A DNA stretch of 64,000 nucleotides, taken from positions 2,843,001-2,907,000 of the forward strand of contig NZ_CP140706.1 in NCBI RefSeq assembly GCF_034555375.1, written 5' to 3'. Of the stretch, positions 24,849-34,212 are shown piece by piece. Source of the stretch: Pseudomonas sp. B33.4 (GTDB lineage Bacteria > Pseudomonadota > Gammaproteobacteria > Pseudomonadales > Pseudomonadaceae). The translations under genes were made by a program, and so were the position numbers. The notes beneath the pieces are model-generated. The model made no database searches and was not told the DNA's origin. It saw nothing but the letters and a program-made list of their open reading frames with translations. Position 1 is the first letter of the stretch. Each line of letters begins with the position of its first letter.

Positions 24849-25870
24849 TGCTGACGTTATCTCCAATCGGTCAGCGCCGCTGGGCACGGTTCAAGGCACA
24901 TCGGCGCGGCTGGTGGTCGTTGTGGCTGTTTCTCGCGCTGTTCGGCCTGAGCCTCGGCGGTGAGCTGGTGGCCAATGACAAGCCGCTGCTGGTGGCGTAC
25001 CAGGGCCAATGGTATTTCCCGGCGTTCAAGCGTTACACCGAGCAGGATTTCGGCGGCGAGCTGCCGTTTCAGCCGGACTATCGCAGCGCGCAGGTGCGGC
25101 AGTTGATCGAGGGGCAGGGCGGGCGGCTGTGGTTTGCGCCGATTCCGTTCGCGTTCGACACGGTCAATTACGACCTGACGGAACCGGCACCGAGTCCGCC
25201 CAGTGGCGACAACTGGCTGGGCACTGATGACCAGGCGCGGGACGTGCTGGCGCGGGTGATTTTCGGCACGCGCGTGTCGCTGCTGTTTGCCTTGGCGCTG
25301 ACGGCAGCGAGTGCGCTGATCGGCATCGCCGCCGGCGCATTGCAGGGTTACTACGGCGGTTGGGTCGACCTGATCGGTCAGCGCTTGCTGGAGGTCTGGT
25401 CGGGGCTGCCGGTGTTGTACCTGCTGATCATTCTGTCCGGGTTTGTCGAGCCGAACTTCTGGTGGTTGCTGGGGATCATGGCGCTGTTTTCCTGGTTGAG
25501 CCTGGTCGATGTGGTGCGGGCCGAGTTCCTGCGCAGTCGCGGTCTGGAGTACGTGAAAGCCGCGCGGGCGCTGGGGGTCGGCGATGCGCAGGTGATCGTT
25601 CGGCACATCCTGCCCAATGCCATGAGCGCGACGCTGACTTATCTGCCGTTCATTCTCACCGGAGCGATCGCGACCTTGTCGGCGCTGGATTTTCTCGGTT
25701 TCGGTATGCCGGCCGGCAGTGCTTCGCTGGGTGAGTTGATCGGCCAGGGCAAGAGCAACCTGCAAGCGCCGTGGCTCGGTTTGACCGCGTTCTTTGCCTT
25801 GGCGCTGATTCTTTCGCTGCTGGTATTCATCGGCGAAGCCTGCCGCGATGCGTTTGATCCGAGGACTTGA
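24848..25870 (+). CDS. yejE: YejE-type ABC permease
   Basis: The 340-residue permease has a first helix (WWSLWLFLALFGLSLGGELVAN) and the YejE-specific periplasmic insert (LLVAYQGQWYFPAFKRYTEQDFGG). The conserved loop (LGTDDQARDVLARVIFGTRVS, then EYVKAARALGVGDAQVIVRHILPNAM) completes the family match. Its ATG shares one base with the yejB stop (TGATG), indicating tight coupling. It pairs with YejB in the peptide importer. Confidence 0.9.
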   Translation: MLTLSPIGQRRWARFKAHRRGWWSLWLFLALFGLSLGGELVANDKPLLVAYQGQWYFPAFKRYTEQDFGGELPFQPDYRSAQVRQLIEGQGGRLWFAPIPFAFDTVNYDLTEPAPSPPSGDNWLGTDDQARDVLARVIFGTRVSLLFALALTAASALIGIAAGALQGYYGGWVDLIGQRLLEVWSGLPVLYLLIILSGFVEPNFWWLLGIMALFSWLSLVDVVRAEFLRSRGLEYVKAARALGVGDAQVIVRHILPNAMSATLTYLPFILTGAIATLSALDFLGFGMPAGSASLGELIGQGKSNLQAPWLGLTAFFALALILSLLVFIGEACRDAFDPRT

Positions 25871-25871
25871 T

Positions 25872-27446
25872 ATGCCTGAACATCTGATCGAAATACGCGA
25901 CCTGCGCGTCGCCTTCAATGGCCAGCCTGTGGTGCATGGCATCGACCTCGATATCCGCCCCGGCGAGTGCCTGGCGCTGGTCGGCGAATCCGGCTCGGGT
26001 AAATCGGTGACGGCGCACAGTATTCTGCAATTGCTTGACCCGGCCATCACGCGGATCGACGGCAGCATCCGTTATGCCGGCGAGGAGCTGCTCGGTGTGC
26101 ATGAACGCTATCTGCGGCAACTGCGCGGTCACCGCATCGCGATGATTTTTCAGGAACCGATGAGCTCGCTGAACCCTTTGCACACGATTGAGCGACAACT
26201 GGGTGAAAGCCTTGCGCTGCACAAAGGTCTGGCCGGGGCGGCGGCGCGCCAACGGATTCTGCAGTTGCTCGAATTGGTCGGCATTCAACGCCCGCGCGAA
26301 CGGCTCAAGGCCTATCCGCATCAGCTGTCGGGCGGCCAGCGGCAACGGGTGATGATTGCCATGGCGCTGGCGTGCGAGCCACAGTTGCTGATCGCTGACG
26401 AGCCGACCACCGCGCTGGACGTGACCGTGCAACGCAAGATTCTGTTGCTGCTCAAAGAACTGCAGGAGCGGCTGGGCATGGCGTTGCTGATCATCAGTCA
26501 TGACCTGAATCTGGTGCGCAATATCGCTCAGCGGGTGGCGGTGATGCGCGGCGGGGTGATTGTCGAACAGGCGTCGTGTGCACAGTTGTTCAGCGCGCCG
26601 CAGCATCCTTATAGCGTCGAGTTGCTCAATGCCGAACCGGGTGGCGAAGCGTTGTGCCGGGAGCCTGCGGAAGATTTGCTGCAGGTGCGCGATCTTAATG
26701 TGCGCTTCCGTCTGGGCGGTGGATGGCTGCGCGCGAAGTCGTATTTGCACGCGGTCAACGGCATTGACTTGAATCTCCAGCGCGGTAAAACCTTGGGGAT
26801 CGTCGGCGAATCCGGTTCCGGCAAGTCGACGCTGGGCCAGGCGATTCTGCGTTTGCTTGATGCCCAAGGCAGTATTCGCTTTCAAGGCGAGGCACTGGAG
26901 CACTTGAGCGGTAAACAGCTCCGGCCGCTGCGCAAACGCCTGCAAGTGGTGTTTCAGGATCCGTTCGGCAGCCTCAGTCCGCGCCTGTGCGTGGAGCAGA
27001 TCATCGCCGAAGGTCTACAGGTGCACAGCGATTTGAATGCCAGTGAGCGCGAGAGGGCGGTGATTGATGTCCTGCGCGAAGTCGGTCTCGACCCGGCAAC
27101 GCGACATCGCTATCCCCACGAGTTTTCCGGTGGTCAGCGACAACGCATCGCCATTGCCCGGGCGCTGGTGCTCAAACCGGATCTGATATTGCTCGATGAA
27201 CCGACCTCGGCCCTGGATCGCACGGTGCAAAAACAGATCGTCGCGTTGTTGCGACGTTTGCAGGCGGAACACGGCCTGACTTACCTGTTTATCAGCCACG
27301 ATCTGGCGGTGGTGCGCGCGTTGGCGCATGACTTGATTGTGATGAAGGACGGTCAGGTGGTGGAGCGTGGCGAGACGAATGCGCTGTTTCATGCGGCGCA
27401 GCATCCGTATACCCGAGAATTGCTGGCCGCCTCATACACGGCTTGA
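25872..27446 (+). CDS. yejF: YejF-type double ABC ATPase
   Basis: A 524-residue protein with two complete ATPase modules. Module 1 (about 4-255) has [17 protein letters not shown] and [12 protein letters not shown]. Module 2 (about 275-520) has [17 protein letters not shown] and [12 protein letters not shown]. This tandem fusion is the YejF arrangement and energises YejBE. It begins one base after the yejE stop and ends the operon, with a REP pair and a terminator following. Confidence 0.92.
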   Translation: MPEHLIEIRDLRVAFNGQPVVHGIDLDIRPGECLALVGESGSGKSVTAHSILQLLDPAITRIDGSIRYAGEELLGVHERYLRQLRGHRIAMIFQEPMSSLNPLHTIERQLGESLALHKGLAGAAARQRILQLLELVGIQRPRERLKAYPHQLSGGQRQRVMIAMALACEPQLLIADEPTTALDVTVQRKILLLLKELQERLGMALLIISHDLNLVRNIAQRVAVMRGGVIVEQASCAQLFSAPQHPYSVELLNAEPGGEALCREPAEDLLQVRDLNVRFRLGGGWLRAKSYLHAVNGIDLNLQRGKTLGIVGESGSGKSTLGQAILRLLDAQGSIRFQGEALEHLSGKQLRPLRKRLQVVFQDPFGSLSPRLCVEQIIAEGLQVHSDLNASERERAVIDVLREVGLDPATRHRYPHEFSGGQRQRIAIARALVLKPDLILLDEPTSALDRTVQKQIVALLRRLQAEHGLTYLFISHDLAVVRALAHDLIVMKDGQVVERGETNALFHAAQHPYTRELLAASYTA

Positions 27447-27450
27447 CCCC

Positions 27451-27545
27451 TGTAGGAGCTGTCGAGTGAAACGAGGCTGCGATCTTTTGACTTTGGGTTT
27501 GAAAAAAACAAGGTCAAAAGATCGCAGCGTGCCGCAGCTCCTACC
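27451..27545. repeat. REP pair, GTAGGAGCTG...GCTGCGATCTTTTGA type
   Basis: TGTAGGAGCTGTCGAGTGAA and GCGTGCCGCAGCTCCTAC form the outer arms. The inner arms, CTGCGATCTTTTGACTTTG and AAGGTCAAAAGATCGCAG, are nearly complementary. This is a second REP family distinct from the GAGCCTGCTCGCG type. Confidence 0.85.
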
Positions 27546-27557
27546 GGGCCAAAACGC

Positions 27558-27588
27558 AAGAATCCCGCCATGAAGGCGGGATTCTTTT
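27558..27588. terminator. Bidirectional intrinsic terminator
   Basis: AAGAATCCCGCC and GGCGGGATTCTT are perfect 12-base arms around a 5-base loop with A and T runs on the two sides. It can end both the rightward importer operon and the leftward SCP2 gene. Confidence 0.9.
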
Positions 27589-27604
27589 GTCACTGAACGC
27601 GCTA

Positions 27605-27922
27605 TTACGACGGGAACAGCTCGGACAGTTTCATCGACAGCATCATGTCGCCTTCAACGCGCAGCTTGCCGCCCATGAAAGCCTGCATGCCGTCGGTTTC
27701 GCCGCTGACGATACCTTTCAGGGTTTCGCTATCCAGTACCAGCGTGCAGTTGGCGTCCGGGTTTTCGCCTTCCTGGATGTCGCAAGTGCCGTCTTTGACG
27801 ATCAGCGAGTACTGCTTGTCTTCGTCGGTGATGTTGAAACCGAAAACCAGATCCAGACCGGCAGCAGCGGCTGGGTTGAACTTGGCTTGCATTGCTTTTA
27901 CGGCATCAGCTACGGAGGTCAT
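27605..27922 (-). CDS. SCP2 sterol-carrier-domain protein
   Basis: The 105-residue protein is a single SCP2 domain: DLVFGFNITDEDKQYSLIVKDG, DANCTLVLDSETLKGIVSGETDGMQAFMGGKLRVEGDMMLSMKL. Stand-alone bacterial SCP2 proteins are thought to bind lipids or acyl-CoA in the cytoplasm. The ATG has AAGGAT upstream. It lies next to, and on the same strand as, the histidine phosphatase gene, 50 bp downstream of it. Confidence 0.9.
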   Translation of the reverse strand: MTSVADAVKAMQAKFNPAAAAGLDLVFGFNITDEDKQYSLIVKDGTCDIQEGENPDANCTLVLDSETLKGIVSGETDGMQAFMGGKLRVEGDMMLSMKLSELFPS

Positions 27923-27972
27923 GGTTCGATCCTTATGAGGTTGATTACAGCAAGGTTCACAGTTATCCGGAC

Positions 27973-28683
27973 TCAGCGAAAAGTGATGAGTTCCGGAGCC
28001 TTCAACAGTTGCAGGTGTGCGTGACTGTTGAAGGAAGCCAGAGCCACCTCGCGACCGCGGAACTTCAGCTGGTTGAGCGAGGTGTTGACGATTTGCCAGT
28101 TCAATTCAAAGGCCTGTCTGGCAGGCATTTGCGTAATGAGATGGAGCAGGGCAGTGATGGTGCCGCCGGAGGTGAACACGGCGATTTTCTGGTTTTTATC
28201 GGCCAGATCCAGAATTCGGTGCAGCCCGGCCTGGACGCGTTCGACGAAACCCAGCCAGCTTTCCAGCCCCGGCGTGTCGTAAGTGCCGGCCAGCCAGCGT
28301 TCGATGATCAGGGCAAAAATGCGTTGGAACTCGCCACGGTTCTGCGCGGCGTTGCGCAGGATGTCGAGCGCTTCCGGTTCGTCCGCCAGCATGTCCGGGA
28401 GCAGGGCGCGGATGACCGCGTCGGCATCGAATTCGTTGAAGGCAGAATCGGTCTCCAGGATCGGCACCGGCAGGCCTTTGGCGGTGAACTGTTCGAGCGC
28501 GCTGGTGGCCGTGTGCTGTTGACGGCGCAGGTCTCCGGCGAGGCAGCGATCGAAGCTGATCCCCAGTTCAGCGAGGTGCTGACCGAGGATTTCTGCCTGA
28601 CGCACACCGGTCGGCGACAGGACGTCATAGTCGTCTGCACCAAAGGAGGCCTGGCCATGTCGAATCAAGTAGATACTGCCCAC
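27973..28683 (-). CDS. Histidine phosphatase family protein
   Basis: The 236-residue protein opens with the catalytic motif SIYLIRHGQ and has a second conserved His in FTSGGTITALLHL. I start at GTG 28683, which gives the usual short N-terminus before the RHG motif; the frame can extend 63 bp to an ATG. The family includes phosphoglycerate mutases and broad phosphatases. The substrate here is unknown. Confidence 0.85.
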   Translation of the reverse strand: MGSIYLIRHGQASFGADDYDVLSPTGVRQAEILGQHLAELGISFDRCLAGDLRRQQHTATSALEQFTAKGLPVPILETDSAFNEFDADAVIRALLPDMLADEPEALDILRNAAQNRGEFQRIFALIIERWLAGTYDTPGLESWLGFVERVQAGLHRILDLADKNQKIAVFTSGGTITALLHLITQMPARQAFELNWQIVNTSLNQLKFRGREVALASFNSHAHLQLLKAPELITFR

Positions 28684-28887
28684 GTCCGCGTCATCCCGGT
28701 ACGTTGAAGGTTTGGCGAGGTTATGAGGATGGCGGGGAGCTGTCAATGAAAAAACATACGCTTGTTTGAAATGCCCGTTACAGGGGTGTTGCCAGAGGTT
28801 TCACGGCTGGCCGATGAGCCGGCGCATGGGTATGCTGGAACCATCCCGCGTGTGTTTCACATCCACGCACTGTTCTAAGGAGTCTCT

Positions 28888-29919
28888 GTGGAGTTTTTCA
28901 CCGAATACGCCAGCTTCCTGGCCAAGACCGTCACCCTGGTGATCGCCATTCTGGTGGTGCTCGCCAGTTTTGCCGCATTGCGCAGCAAAGGCCGGCGCAA
29001 GTCGGCCGGTCAGTTGCAGGTCAGCAAGCTCAATGATTTCTACAAGGGCCTGCGTGAGCGCCTGGAGCAGACCTTGCTCGACAAGGATCAGCTCAAGGCT
29101 TTGCGCAAGGGCGAAGCCAAGTCCGAGAAAAGCGAGAAGAAGCAGAAGAACAAGCCCGAGGCCAAACCTCGCGTGTTCGTGCTGGATTTCGACGGCGACA
29201 TCAAGGCCTCGGCCACCGAAAGCCTGCGCCATGAAATCACCGCGCTGCTGACCCTCGCTACAGCCAAGGACGAAGTGGTCCTGCGTCTGGAAAGTGGCGG
29301 CGGCATGGTCCACAGCTACGGCCTGGCGTCGTCGCAACTGGCGCGTATTCGCGAGGCCGGCGTGCCGTTGACCGTGTGCATCGACAAGGTCGCGGCCAGT
29401 GGCGGCTACATGATGGCGTGCATCGGCGAGAAGATCATCAGCGCGCCGTTCGCGATCCTCGGTTCGATCGGCGTTGTGGCGCAGTTGCCTAACGTCAATC
29501 GCTTGCTGAAGAAGCATGACATCGACTTTGAAGTGCTCACTGCCGGCGAGTACAAACGCACTCTGACGGTGTTTGGCGAAAACACCGAGAAGGGTCGGGA
29601 GAAGTTCCAGGAAGACCTGGACATCACTCATCAACTGTTCAAGAACTTCGTCGCCCGCTATCGCCCGCAACTGGCGATTGACGATGTCGCCACCGGTGAA
29701 GTCTGGCTCGGCGTCGCGGCGCTGGATAAGCAATTGGTCGATGAACTGAAGACCAGCGATGAATACCTGGCAGACCGGGCGAAGAAGGCCGAGGTCTATC
29801 ACCTGCACTATGCAGAACGCAAAAGCCTGCAAGAGCGCATTGGCATGGCCGCCAGCGGTTCGGTTGACCGCGTACTGCTGAGCTGGTGGAGCCGTCTGAC
29901 CCAGCAACGCTTCTGGTAA
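28888..29919 (+). CDS. sohB: SohB-type inner-membrane serine protease
   Basis: This 343-residue signal-peptide-peptidase-like protease has one N-terminal membrane helix (VTLVIAILVVLASFAAL) and a charged linker rich in Lys and Glu. The S49 domain carries AASGGYMMACIG (catalytic Ser about 171) and TAGEYKRTL (Lys about 223), the Ser-Lys dyad. It starts with GTG, preceded by AAGGAG. It is thought to degrade membrane or periplasmic peptides and ends at a strong terminator. Confidence 0.9.
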   Translation: MEFFTEYASFLAKTVTLVIAILVVLASFAALRSKGRRKSAGQLQVSKLNDFYKGLRERLEQTLLDKDQLKALRKGEAKSEKSEKKQKNKPEAKPRVFVLDFDGDIKASATESLRHEITALLTLATAKDEVVLRLESGGGMVHSYGLASSQLARIREAGVPLTVCIDKVAASGGYMMACIGEKIISAPFAILGSIGVVAQLPNVNRLLKKHDIDFEVLTAGEYKRTLTVFGENTEKGREKFQEDLDITHQLFKNFVARYRPQLAIDDVATGEVWLGVAALDKQLVDELKTSDEYLADRAKKAEVYHLHYAERKSLQERIGMAASGSVDRVLLSWWSRLTQQRFW

Positions 29920-29932
29920 ATCGAACAGGCAT

Positions 29933-29967
29933 AAAAAAACGCCGGTCACATGACCGGCGTTTTTTTG
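29933..29967. terminator. Bidirectional intrinsic terminator
   Basis: AAACGCCGGTCA and TGACCGGCGTTT stem with a 2-base loop, an A run on the left and a T run on the right. It separates sohB from the convergent DUF934 gene. Confidence 0.92.
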
Positions 29968-29981
29968 TCTGCACTAAACCT

Positions 29982-30476
29982 TCAGCGGCGACGGAACAGC
30001 GGCAGCGGTTCGTCAGTGGCGGCCTGATAGGTCACCGAGAAGTCCTTGAGACCTTCAAGGGCTTCGTACGGGTCTTTATCCGGGCGCACGGCAAAGGCAT
30101 CAAAGCCACAGCGGTGCATGTAGAACAGCTGATCGCGCAGCACGTCGCCAATCGCCCGCAGTTCGCCTTTGAAACCGTAACGGTCACGCAGCAGACGGGC
30201 GTTGGAGTAGTTGCGGCCGTCGGTGAACGCCGGGAAATTCAGGGCAATCACCTGAAACTCGGCGACGTCTTCACCGATTTCCTCGGCTTCTTCGTCGGCG
30301 TCCAGCCACACACCCAGACCGCCATCGCGGGCCTTGAGCATGCGGCTGTGTTCGCGCCACAGTTGCAACGGCACGATCAGGTCGTCGCAGTTGCTGATCT
30401 CGTCGATATTGAAATCCTTGGGCAGCAAGTGCCAGGTTTCGTCGACGACCTCGTTGTTCTTAATGATTCGCTGCAT
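29982..30476 (-). CDS. DUF934 protein, sulfite-reductase partner
   Basis: The 164-residue protein begins MQRIIKNNEVVDETWHLLP and contains DLIVPLQLWREH, FPAFTDGRNYSNARLLRDRYGF and GFDAFAVR, all typical of DUF934. In Pseudomonas and relatives this gene regularly follows cysI and is suggested to supply an electron-transfer or assembly function. The ATG at 30476 overlaps the cysI end by 17 bp. Confidence 0.88.
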   Translation of the reverse strand: MQRIIKNNEVVDETWHLLPKDFNIDEISNCDDLIVPLQLWREHSRMLKARDGGLGVWLDADEEAEEIGEDVAEFQVIALNFPAFTDGRNYSNARLLRDRYGFKGELRAIGDVLRDQLFYMHRCGFDAFAVRPDKDPYEALEGLKDFSVTYQAATDEPLPLFRRR

Positions 30477-32118
30477 AGACGCGTTCCTTGAAGAGGTCGA
30501 TGCCAATACGCTGATAGGTGTCGATGAAGCGCTCGTCTTCGGTACGTTGTTCAACGTACACGTCGATCAGCTTCGAGATCACGTCAGGCATGGCTTCCTG
30601 AGCGAAGGACGGGCCGAGGATCTTGCCCAGGCTCGCATCACGGCTGGCGCTGCCGCCGAGGGAGACCTGGTAGAACTCTTCGCCTTTCTTGTCGACGCCG
30701 AGGATGCCGATGTGGCCGACGTGGTGGTGACCGCAGGCGTTCATGCAACCGGAAATGTTCAGGTCCAGCTCGCCGATGTCGAACAGGTAGTCCAGGTCGT
30801 CGAAACGGCGCTGGATCGATTCGGCAATCGGGATCGACTTGGCGTTGGCCAGCGAGCAGAAATCGCCGCCCGGGCAGCAGATGATGTCGGTCAGCAGGCC
30901 GATGTTCGGCGTGGCGAAACCGCCTTCACGCAGTTCGCCCCACAGGGTGAACAGTTGGCTTTGCTCGACGTCGGCCAGAATGATGTTCTGCTCGTGCGAG
31001 GTGCGCAGTTGACCGAAGCTGTAGCGGTCGGCCAGATCGGCGACAGCATCGAGCTGCTTGTCGGTGATGTCGCCCGGCGCCACACCGGTCGGTTTCAGCG
31101 ACAGGGTCACGGCGACATAACCCGGCTTCTTGTGCGCCAGGGTGTTGCGGGTGCGCCAGCGGGCAAAGCCTGGATGCTCTTTGTCGAGATCGGTCAGTTG
31201 CGCGGTCTGGTTTTCCAGCGCCTTGTAGTCCGGATCGACGAAGTGTTTGGCCACACGTTGCAATTCGGCGTCGGTCAATGTGGTCTGGCCACCGCGCAGG
31301 TGTTCCATTTCCGCATCGACTTTCTGTGCGAACACTTCTGGCGTGAGGGCTTTGACGAGGATCTTGATCCGCGCCTTGTATTTGTTGTCGCGACGGCCAT
31401 AGCGGTTGTAGACCCGCAGGATAGCGTCGAGGTAGCTCAACAGGTCCTGCCACGGCAGGAACTCGTTGATGAACGCGCCAACCACCGGCGTACGACCGAG
31501 GCCACCGCCGACCAGTACGCGGAAGCCCAGTTCGCCAGCGGCGTTGTGCACCGGCTCAAGGCCAATGTCGTGGACTTCAATGGCGGCGCGGTCAGCGGTC
31601 GAACCGTTGACGGCGATTTTGAATTTACGCGGCAGGTAGGCGAATTCCGGGTGGAACGTAGTCCACTGACGGACGATCTCGCACCATGGGCGCGGATCGA
31701 TCACTTCGTCGGCGGCAACACCGGCGAACTGGTCGGTGGTGACGTTGCGCAGGCAGTTGCCGCTGGTCTGGATCGCGTGCATCTGCACGGTGGCCAGTTC
31801 CGCCAGGATGTCCGGGATGTCTTCCACCGCCGGCCAGTTGAACTGCACGTTCTGCCGCGTACTGATGTGGGCGTAGCCCTTGTCGTAGTCGCGGGCAATC
31901 TTGGCCATCATGCGCATCTGACGCGAAGTCAGTTGGCCGTAAGGCACCGCCACCCGCAACATCGGCGCGAAGCGCTGGATGTAGAGGCCATTTTGCAGGC
32001 GCAGGGGGCGGAATTCTTCTTCGCTCAGCTCACCTGCCAGATAGCGTCGGGTCTGATCACGGAACTGCTTGACGCGGTCCTCGATGATCCGCTGATCGTA
32101 CTCGTCGTATACGTACAT
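30460..32118 (-). CDS. cysI: Sulfite reductase hemoprotein subunit
   Basis: This 552-residue enzyme reduces sulfite to sulfide in cysteine synthesis. It shows two nitrite/sulfite reductase ferredoxin-like halves and the siroheme/4Fe-4S ligands CPGGDFC (Cys near 416 and 422) and SGCMNACGHHHVGH (Cys near 457 and 461). The N-terminus MYVYDEYDQRIIEDRV is characteristic of the Pseudomonas form. The ATG at 32118 follows AGGAC. Downstream it overlaps the DUF934 gene. Confidence 0.93.
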   Translation of the reverse strand: MYVYDEYDQRIIEDRVKQFRDQTRRYLAGELSEEEFRPLRLQNGLYIQRFAPMLRVAVPYGQLTSRQMRMMAKIARDYDKGYAHISTRQNVQFNWPAVEDIPDILAELATVQMHAIQTSGNCLRNVTTDQFAGVAADEVIDPRPWCEIVRQWTTFHPEFAYLPRKFKIAVNGSTADRAAIEVHDIGLEPVHNAAGELGFRVLVGGGLGRTPVVGAFINEFLPWQDLLSYLDAILRVYNRYGRRDNKYKARIKILVKALTPEVFAQKVDAEMEHLRGGQTTLTDAELQRVAKHFVDPDYKALENQTAQLTDLDKEHPGFARWRTRNTLAHKKPGYVAVTLSLKPTGVAPGDITDKQLDAVADLADRYSFGQLRTSHEQNIILADVEQSQLFTLWGELREGGFATPNIGLLTDIICCPGGDFCSLANAKSIPIAESIQRRFDDLDYLFDIGELDLNISGCMNACGHHHVGHIGILGVDKKGEEFYQVSLGGSASRDASLGKILGPSFAQEAMPDVISKLIDVYVEQRTEDERFIDTYQRIGIDLFKERVYAANH

Positions 32119-32411
32119 ATAAGTCCTGTTCTCAGGCTTTGGGCTACTCGGAAAACGCTGCGTTTTCGCTTGCTGAAGTCCGATGGTGCCTCTGCAATTC
32201 TGCGCGCACGGCCGCGCGCTCCCTAAGGGAGCCGGGGCAATATACCTGTTTGCAGTTATGCGCAAAAGTGATGTTTGAGTATATGGAAAGAACCAAATCG
32301 CCTAACGAGAATGGCTGTCAACTAACCCACATTTGTCGTGCGGACAATCATCGTCTTAACTGTGGTCGAGTCTTTCTGCAATCACCGATAAAACCGACAA
32401 GAGGCGATGCA
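32119..32411. promoter_or_regulatory. cysI leader and divergent promoter region
   Basis: On the minus strand the cysI leader contains TTTTCCGAGTAGCCCAAAG (32137-32155), nearly identical to a stretch directly before metH, and a small hairpin CCTGAGAACAGG. I see no other recognisable element in this gap. Confidence 0.4.
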
Positions 32412-32525
32412 ATGAGCAATCCGACCAAGGCAAGAAAAAGCGACAGTAGCGTCGATGCGTGGGCCATTTTGTTCCTGATCATTCTCGTAGTAGGAACAGC
32501 GGTATTCTGGGTCAGCCATCAGTAA
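32412..32525 (+). CDS. Small single-pass membrane protein
   Basis: A 37-residue protein has a polar N-terminus (MSNPTKARKSDSSVD) and one membrane helix (AWAILFLIILVVGTAVFWV). The ATG follows AGAGGCGATGCA, a good ribosome site. It is not recognised beyond being a short membrane protein. It lies divergent from cysI. Confidence 0.65.
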   Translation: MSNPTKARKSDSSVDAWAILFLIILVVGTAVFWVSHQ

Positions 32526-32643
32526 ACGACCCATCCGGGCCCGCGCCCGACGAATTGTCGGACAAAAAACGGGATCAGGCATCAATAGCCGGTGGATCGA
32601 TGGCTATAATGCGCGGCCATTTTTCCTTGGGCCCGGATGCTTC

Positions 32644-33717
32644 ATGTTCAAGCTCTTCCACATCAGTCTTCTGTTGTTCGGCGCGCTGTTCCAGACCAGC
32701 GCGCGGGCCGAGTCTGTGCTGTTTCTGAATCCGGGCTCGACGCAGGAAGCGTTCTGGGTCAGTTATTCGCAATTCATGCAGGCGGCCGCCCGGGATCTGG
32801 GTATCGATCTGCAGATCCTTTATTCCCAGCGCCAGCCCGAACTGACCCTGGCGCAGGCACGCCTCGCGTTGCAGGGGCCGAATCGCCCCGAGTATCTGAT
32901 ATTCGTCAATGAACAATACGTCGCCCCGCAGATCCTGCGTCTGGCCGAGAACAGCGGCGTGAAGCTCTTCATGGTCAACGCCGTGCTGACACCTGACCAA
33001 CAGGCGCTGGTCGGCGAGCGTGACGATCGCATCGGCAGTCTGGTGCCGAACGACGAGGAGGGCGGCTACTTGATGATGAAAGAGCTGATCCGCCTGCATC
33101 CGTCTGCGACAGGCACCGAGCCGATTGAAGTGTTGGCGTTCTCCGGGCTGAAAATCACTCCCTCGGCGCAACTGCGCGAGCACGGCATGCAGCGGGCGCT
33201 GGCGGAGCATCCACGGCTGCGCTTGCGGCAACTGGTTTACAGCGGCTGGACGCAAGAGCGCGCCTATGAACAGGCGAAACAGCTGTTCGCCCGTTACCCG
33301 AAGGTTTCACTGGTGTGGTCGGCCAACGATGAAATGGCTTTCGGAGCGATGCGTGCGTATGCCGAGACGGGCAAAATCCCCGGCAAAGATGCGTTGTTCA
33401 GCGCGGTCAATACCTCGCCGGCTGCCTTGCAGGCGTTGGTTGACGGGCGTCTGAGCGCACTGGTCGGTGGACACTTTACCCTGGGCGGCTGGGCGCTGGT
33501 CGAATTGCATGACGTTGCGCAAGGCGTCGAACTGGATCGCTACGGCGGCCGTGACCGGCAGATTCCCTTGTTGCAATTGATCGACAAACAGCACGCCCGA
33601 CAAATGCTGGCCATGGGCAAATCGCCGAACTACGGCGTGGATTTCCGCAAGCTCTCAGCCAAGGGGCAGCCGGATTCCTACCGCTACCCGTTCAGCTTGC
33701 AGACGCTGATGCGCTGA
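32644..33717 (+). CDS. Periplasmic sugar-type binding protein (orphan)
   Basis: The 357-residue protein has a signal peptide ending near ARAES (22). It has the type I periplasmic-binding fold of the ribose/LuxP group: VLFLNPGSTQEAFWVSYSQFMQAAARDLGIDLQ, KVSLVWSANDEMAFGAMRAYAETGKIPGKD, VNTSPAALQALVDGRLSALVGGHFTLGGWAL. No permease or ATPase gene is adjacent, so it may serve a distant transporter or act as the ligand-binding part of a sensor. The ribosome site before the ATG is weak. Confidence 0.82.
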   Translation: MFKLFHISLLLFGALFQTSARAESVLFLNPGSTQEAFWVSYSQFMQAAARDLGIDLQILYSQRQPELTLAQARLALQGPNRPEYLIFVNEQYVAPQILRLAENSGVKLFMVNAVLTPDQQALVGERDDRIGSLVPNDEEGGYLMMKELIRLHPSATGTEPIEVLAFSGLKITPSAQLREHGMQRALAEHPRLRLRQLVYSGWTQERAYEQAKQLFARYPKVSLVWSANDEMAFGAMRAYAETGKIPGKDALFSAVNTSPAALQALVDGRLSALVGGHFTLGGWALVELHDVAQGVELDRYGGRDRQIPLLQLIDKQHARQMLAMGKSPNYGVDFRKLSAKGQPDSYRYPFSLQTLMR

Positions 33718-33722
33718 CCGCG

Positions 33723-33941
33723 TCAGACCCCGGCGAAATGCAGCACCAGCTTGACGATGGCAAACAGCGTCAACGCAAATACCGCCGTGAACAGAATGCC
33801 CAGGATGACGAAATGGCTGGGCTTGCCATGGGTGAAGTCCCTTGCCCGGTTCTTGCCGCTCTGCACCCCGAACGCTGCAGCCATCACGCTGTGCAGCATC
33901 TGCCAGAAGGTCGGCGGTTTGTTGTCGACTGGATCGTCCAT
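33723..33941 (-). CDS. DUF2970 membrane protein
   Basis: A 72-residue protein with the DUF2970 pattern (TFWQMLHSVMAAAFGVQSGKNRARDF) and one C-terminal membrane helix (FVILGILFTAVFALTLFAIVKLVLHF). The ATG follows GAGGGATTT. Function is unknown. Confidence 0.87.
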   Translation of the reverse strand: MDDPVDNKPPTFWQMLHSVMAAAFGVQSGKNRARDFTHGKPSHFVILGILFTAVFALTLFAIVKLVLHFAGV

Positions 33942-34055
33942 AAATCCCTCGTCTGCCGTGTGTGTCAGACAAGCATAGCCAACCCTCTGCAGAACACTGC
34001 AAAATGAAATGTGGGAAATGGGCAGGAGAGAGGGTTAAGCGAGCATCCCCGAAAC

Positions 34056-34149
34056 CCTGTGGGAGCTGGCTTGCCAGCGATGAGGCCGGCACACGCGACA
34101 TCAAAGTTGGCTGACCCGACGCCATCGCTGGCAAGCCAGCTCCCACAGG
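34056..34149. repeat. REP pair, GTGGGAGCTGGCTTGCCAGCGATG type
   Basis: CCTGTGGGAGCTGGCTTGCC and its inverse complement enclose a spacer of about 45 bp downstream of metH. This is a third REP subtype, found once here. Confidence 0.88.
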
Positions 34150-34212
34150 TTCAGCGTTGGTTCACAGGATTTGTGAACGACGCGGGCACCTGTAGGCGCT
34201 GGCGGAGGCTGC

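Noticed and set aside
32644..33717. Part of an ABC operon with cysI-side genes
   Set aside because: No permease or ATPase frame lies on either side; neighbours are a small membrane protein and DUF2970.
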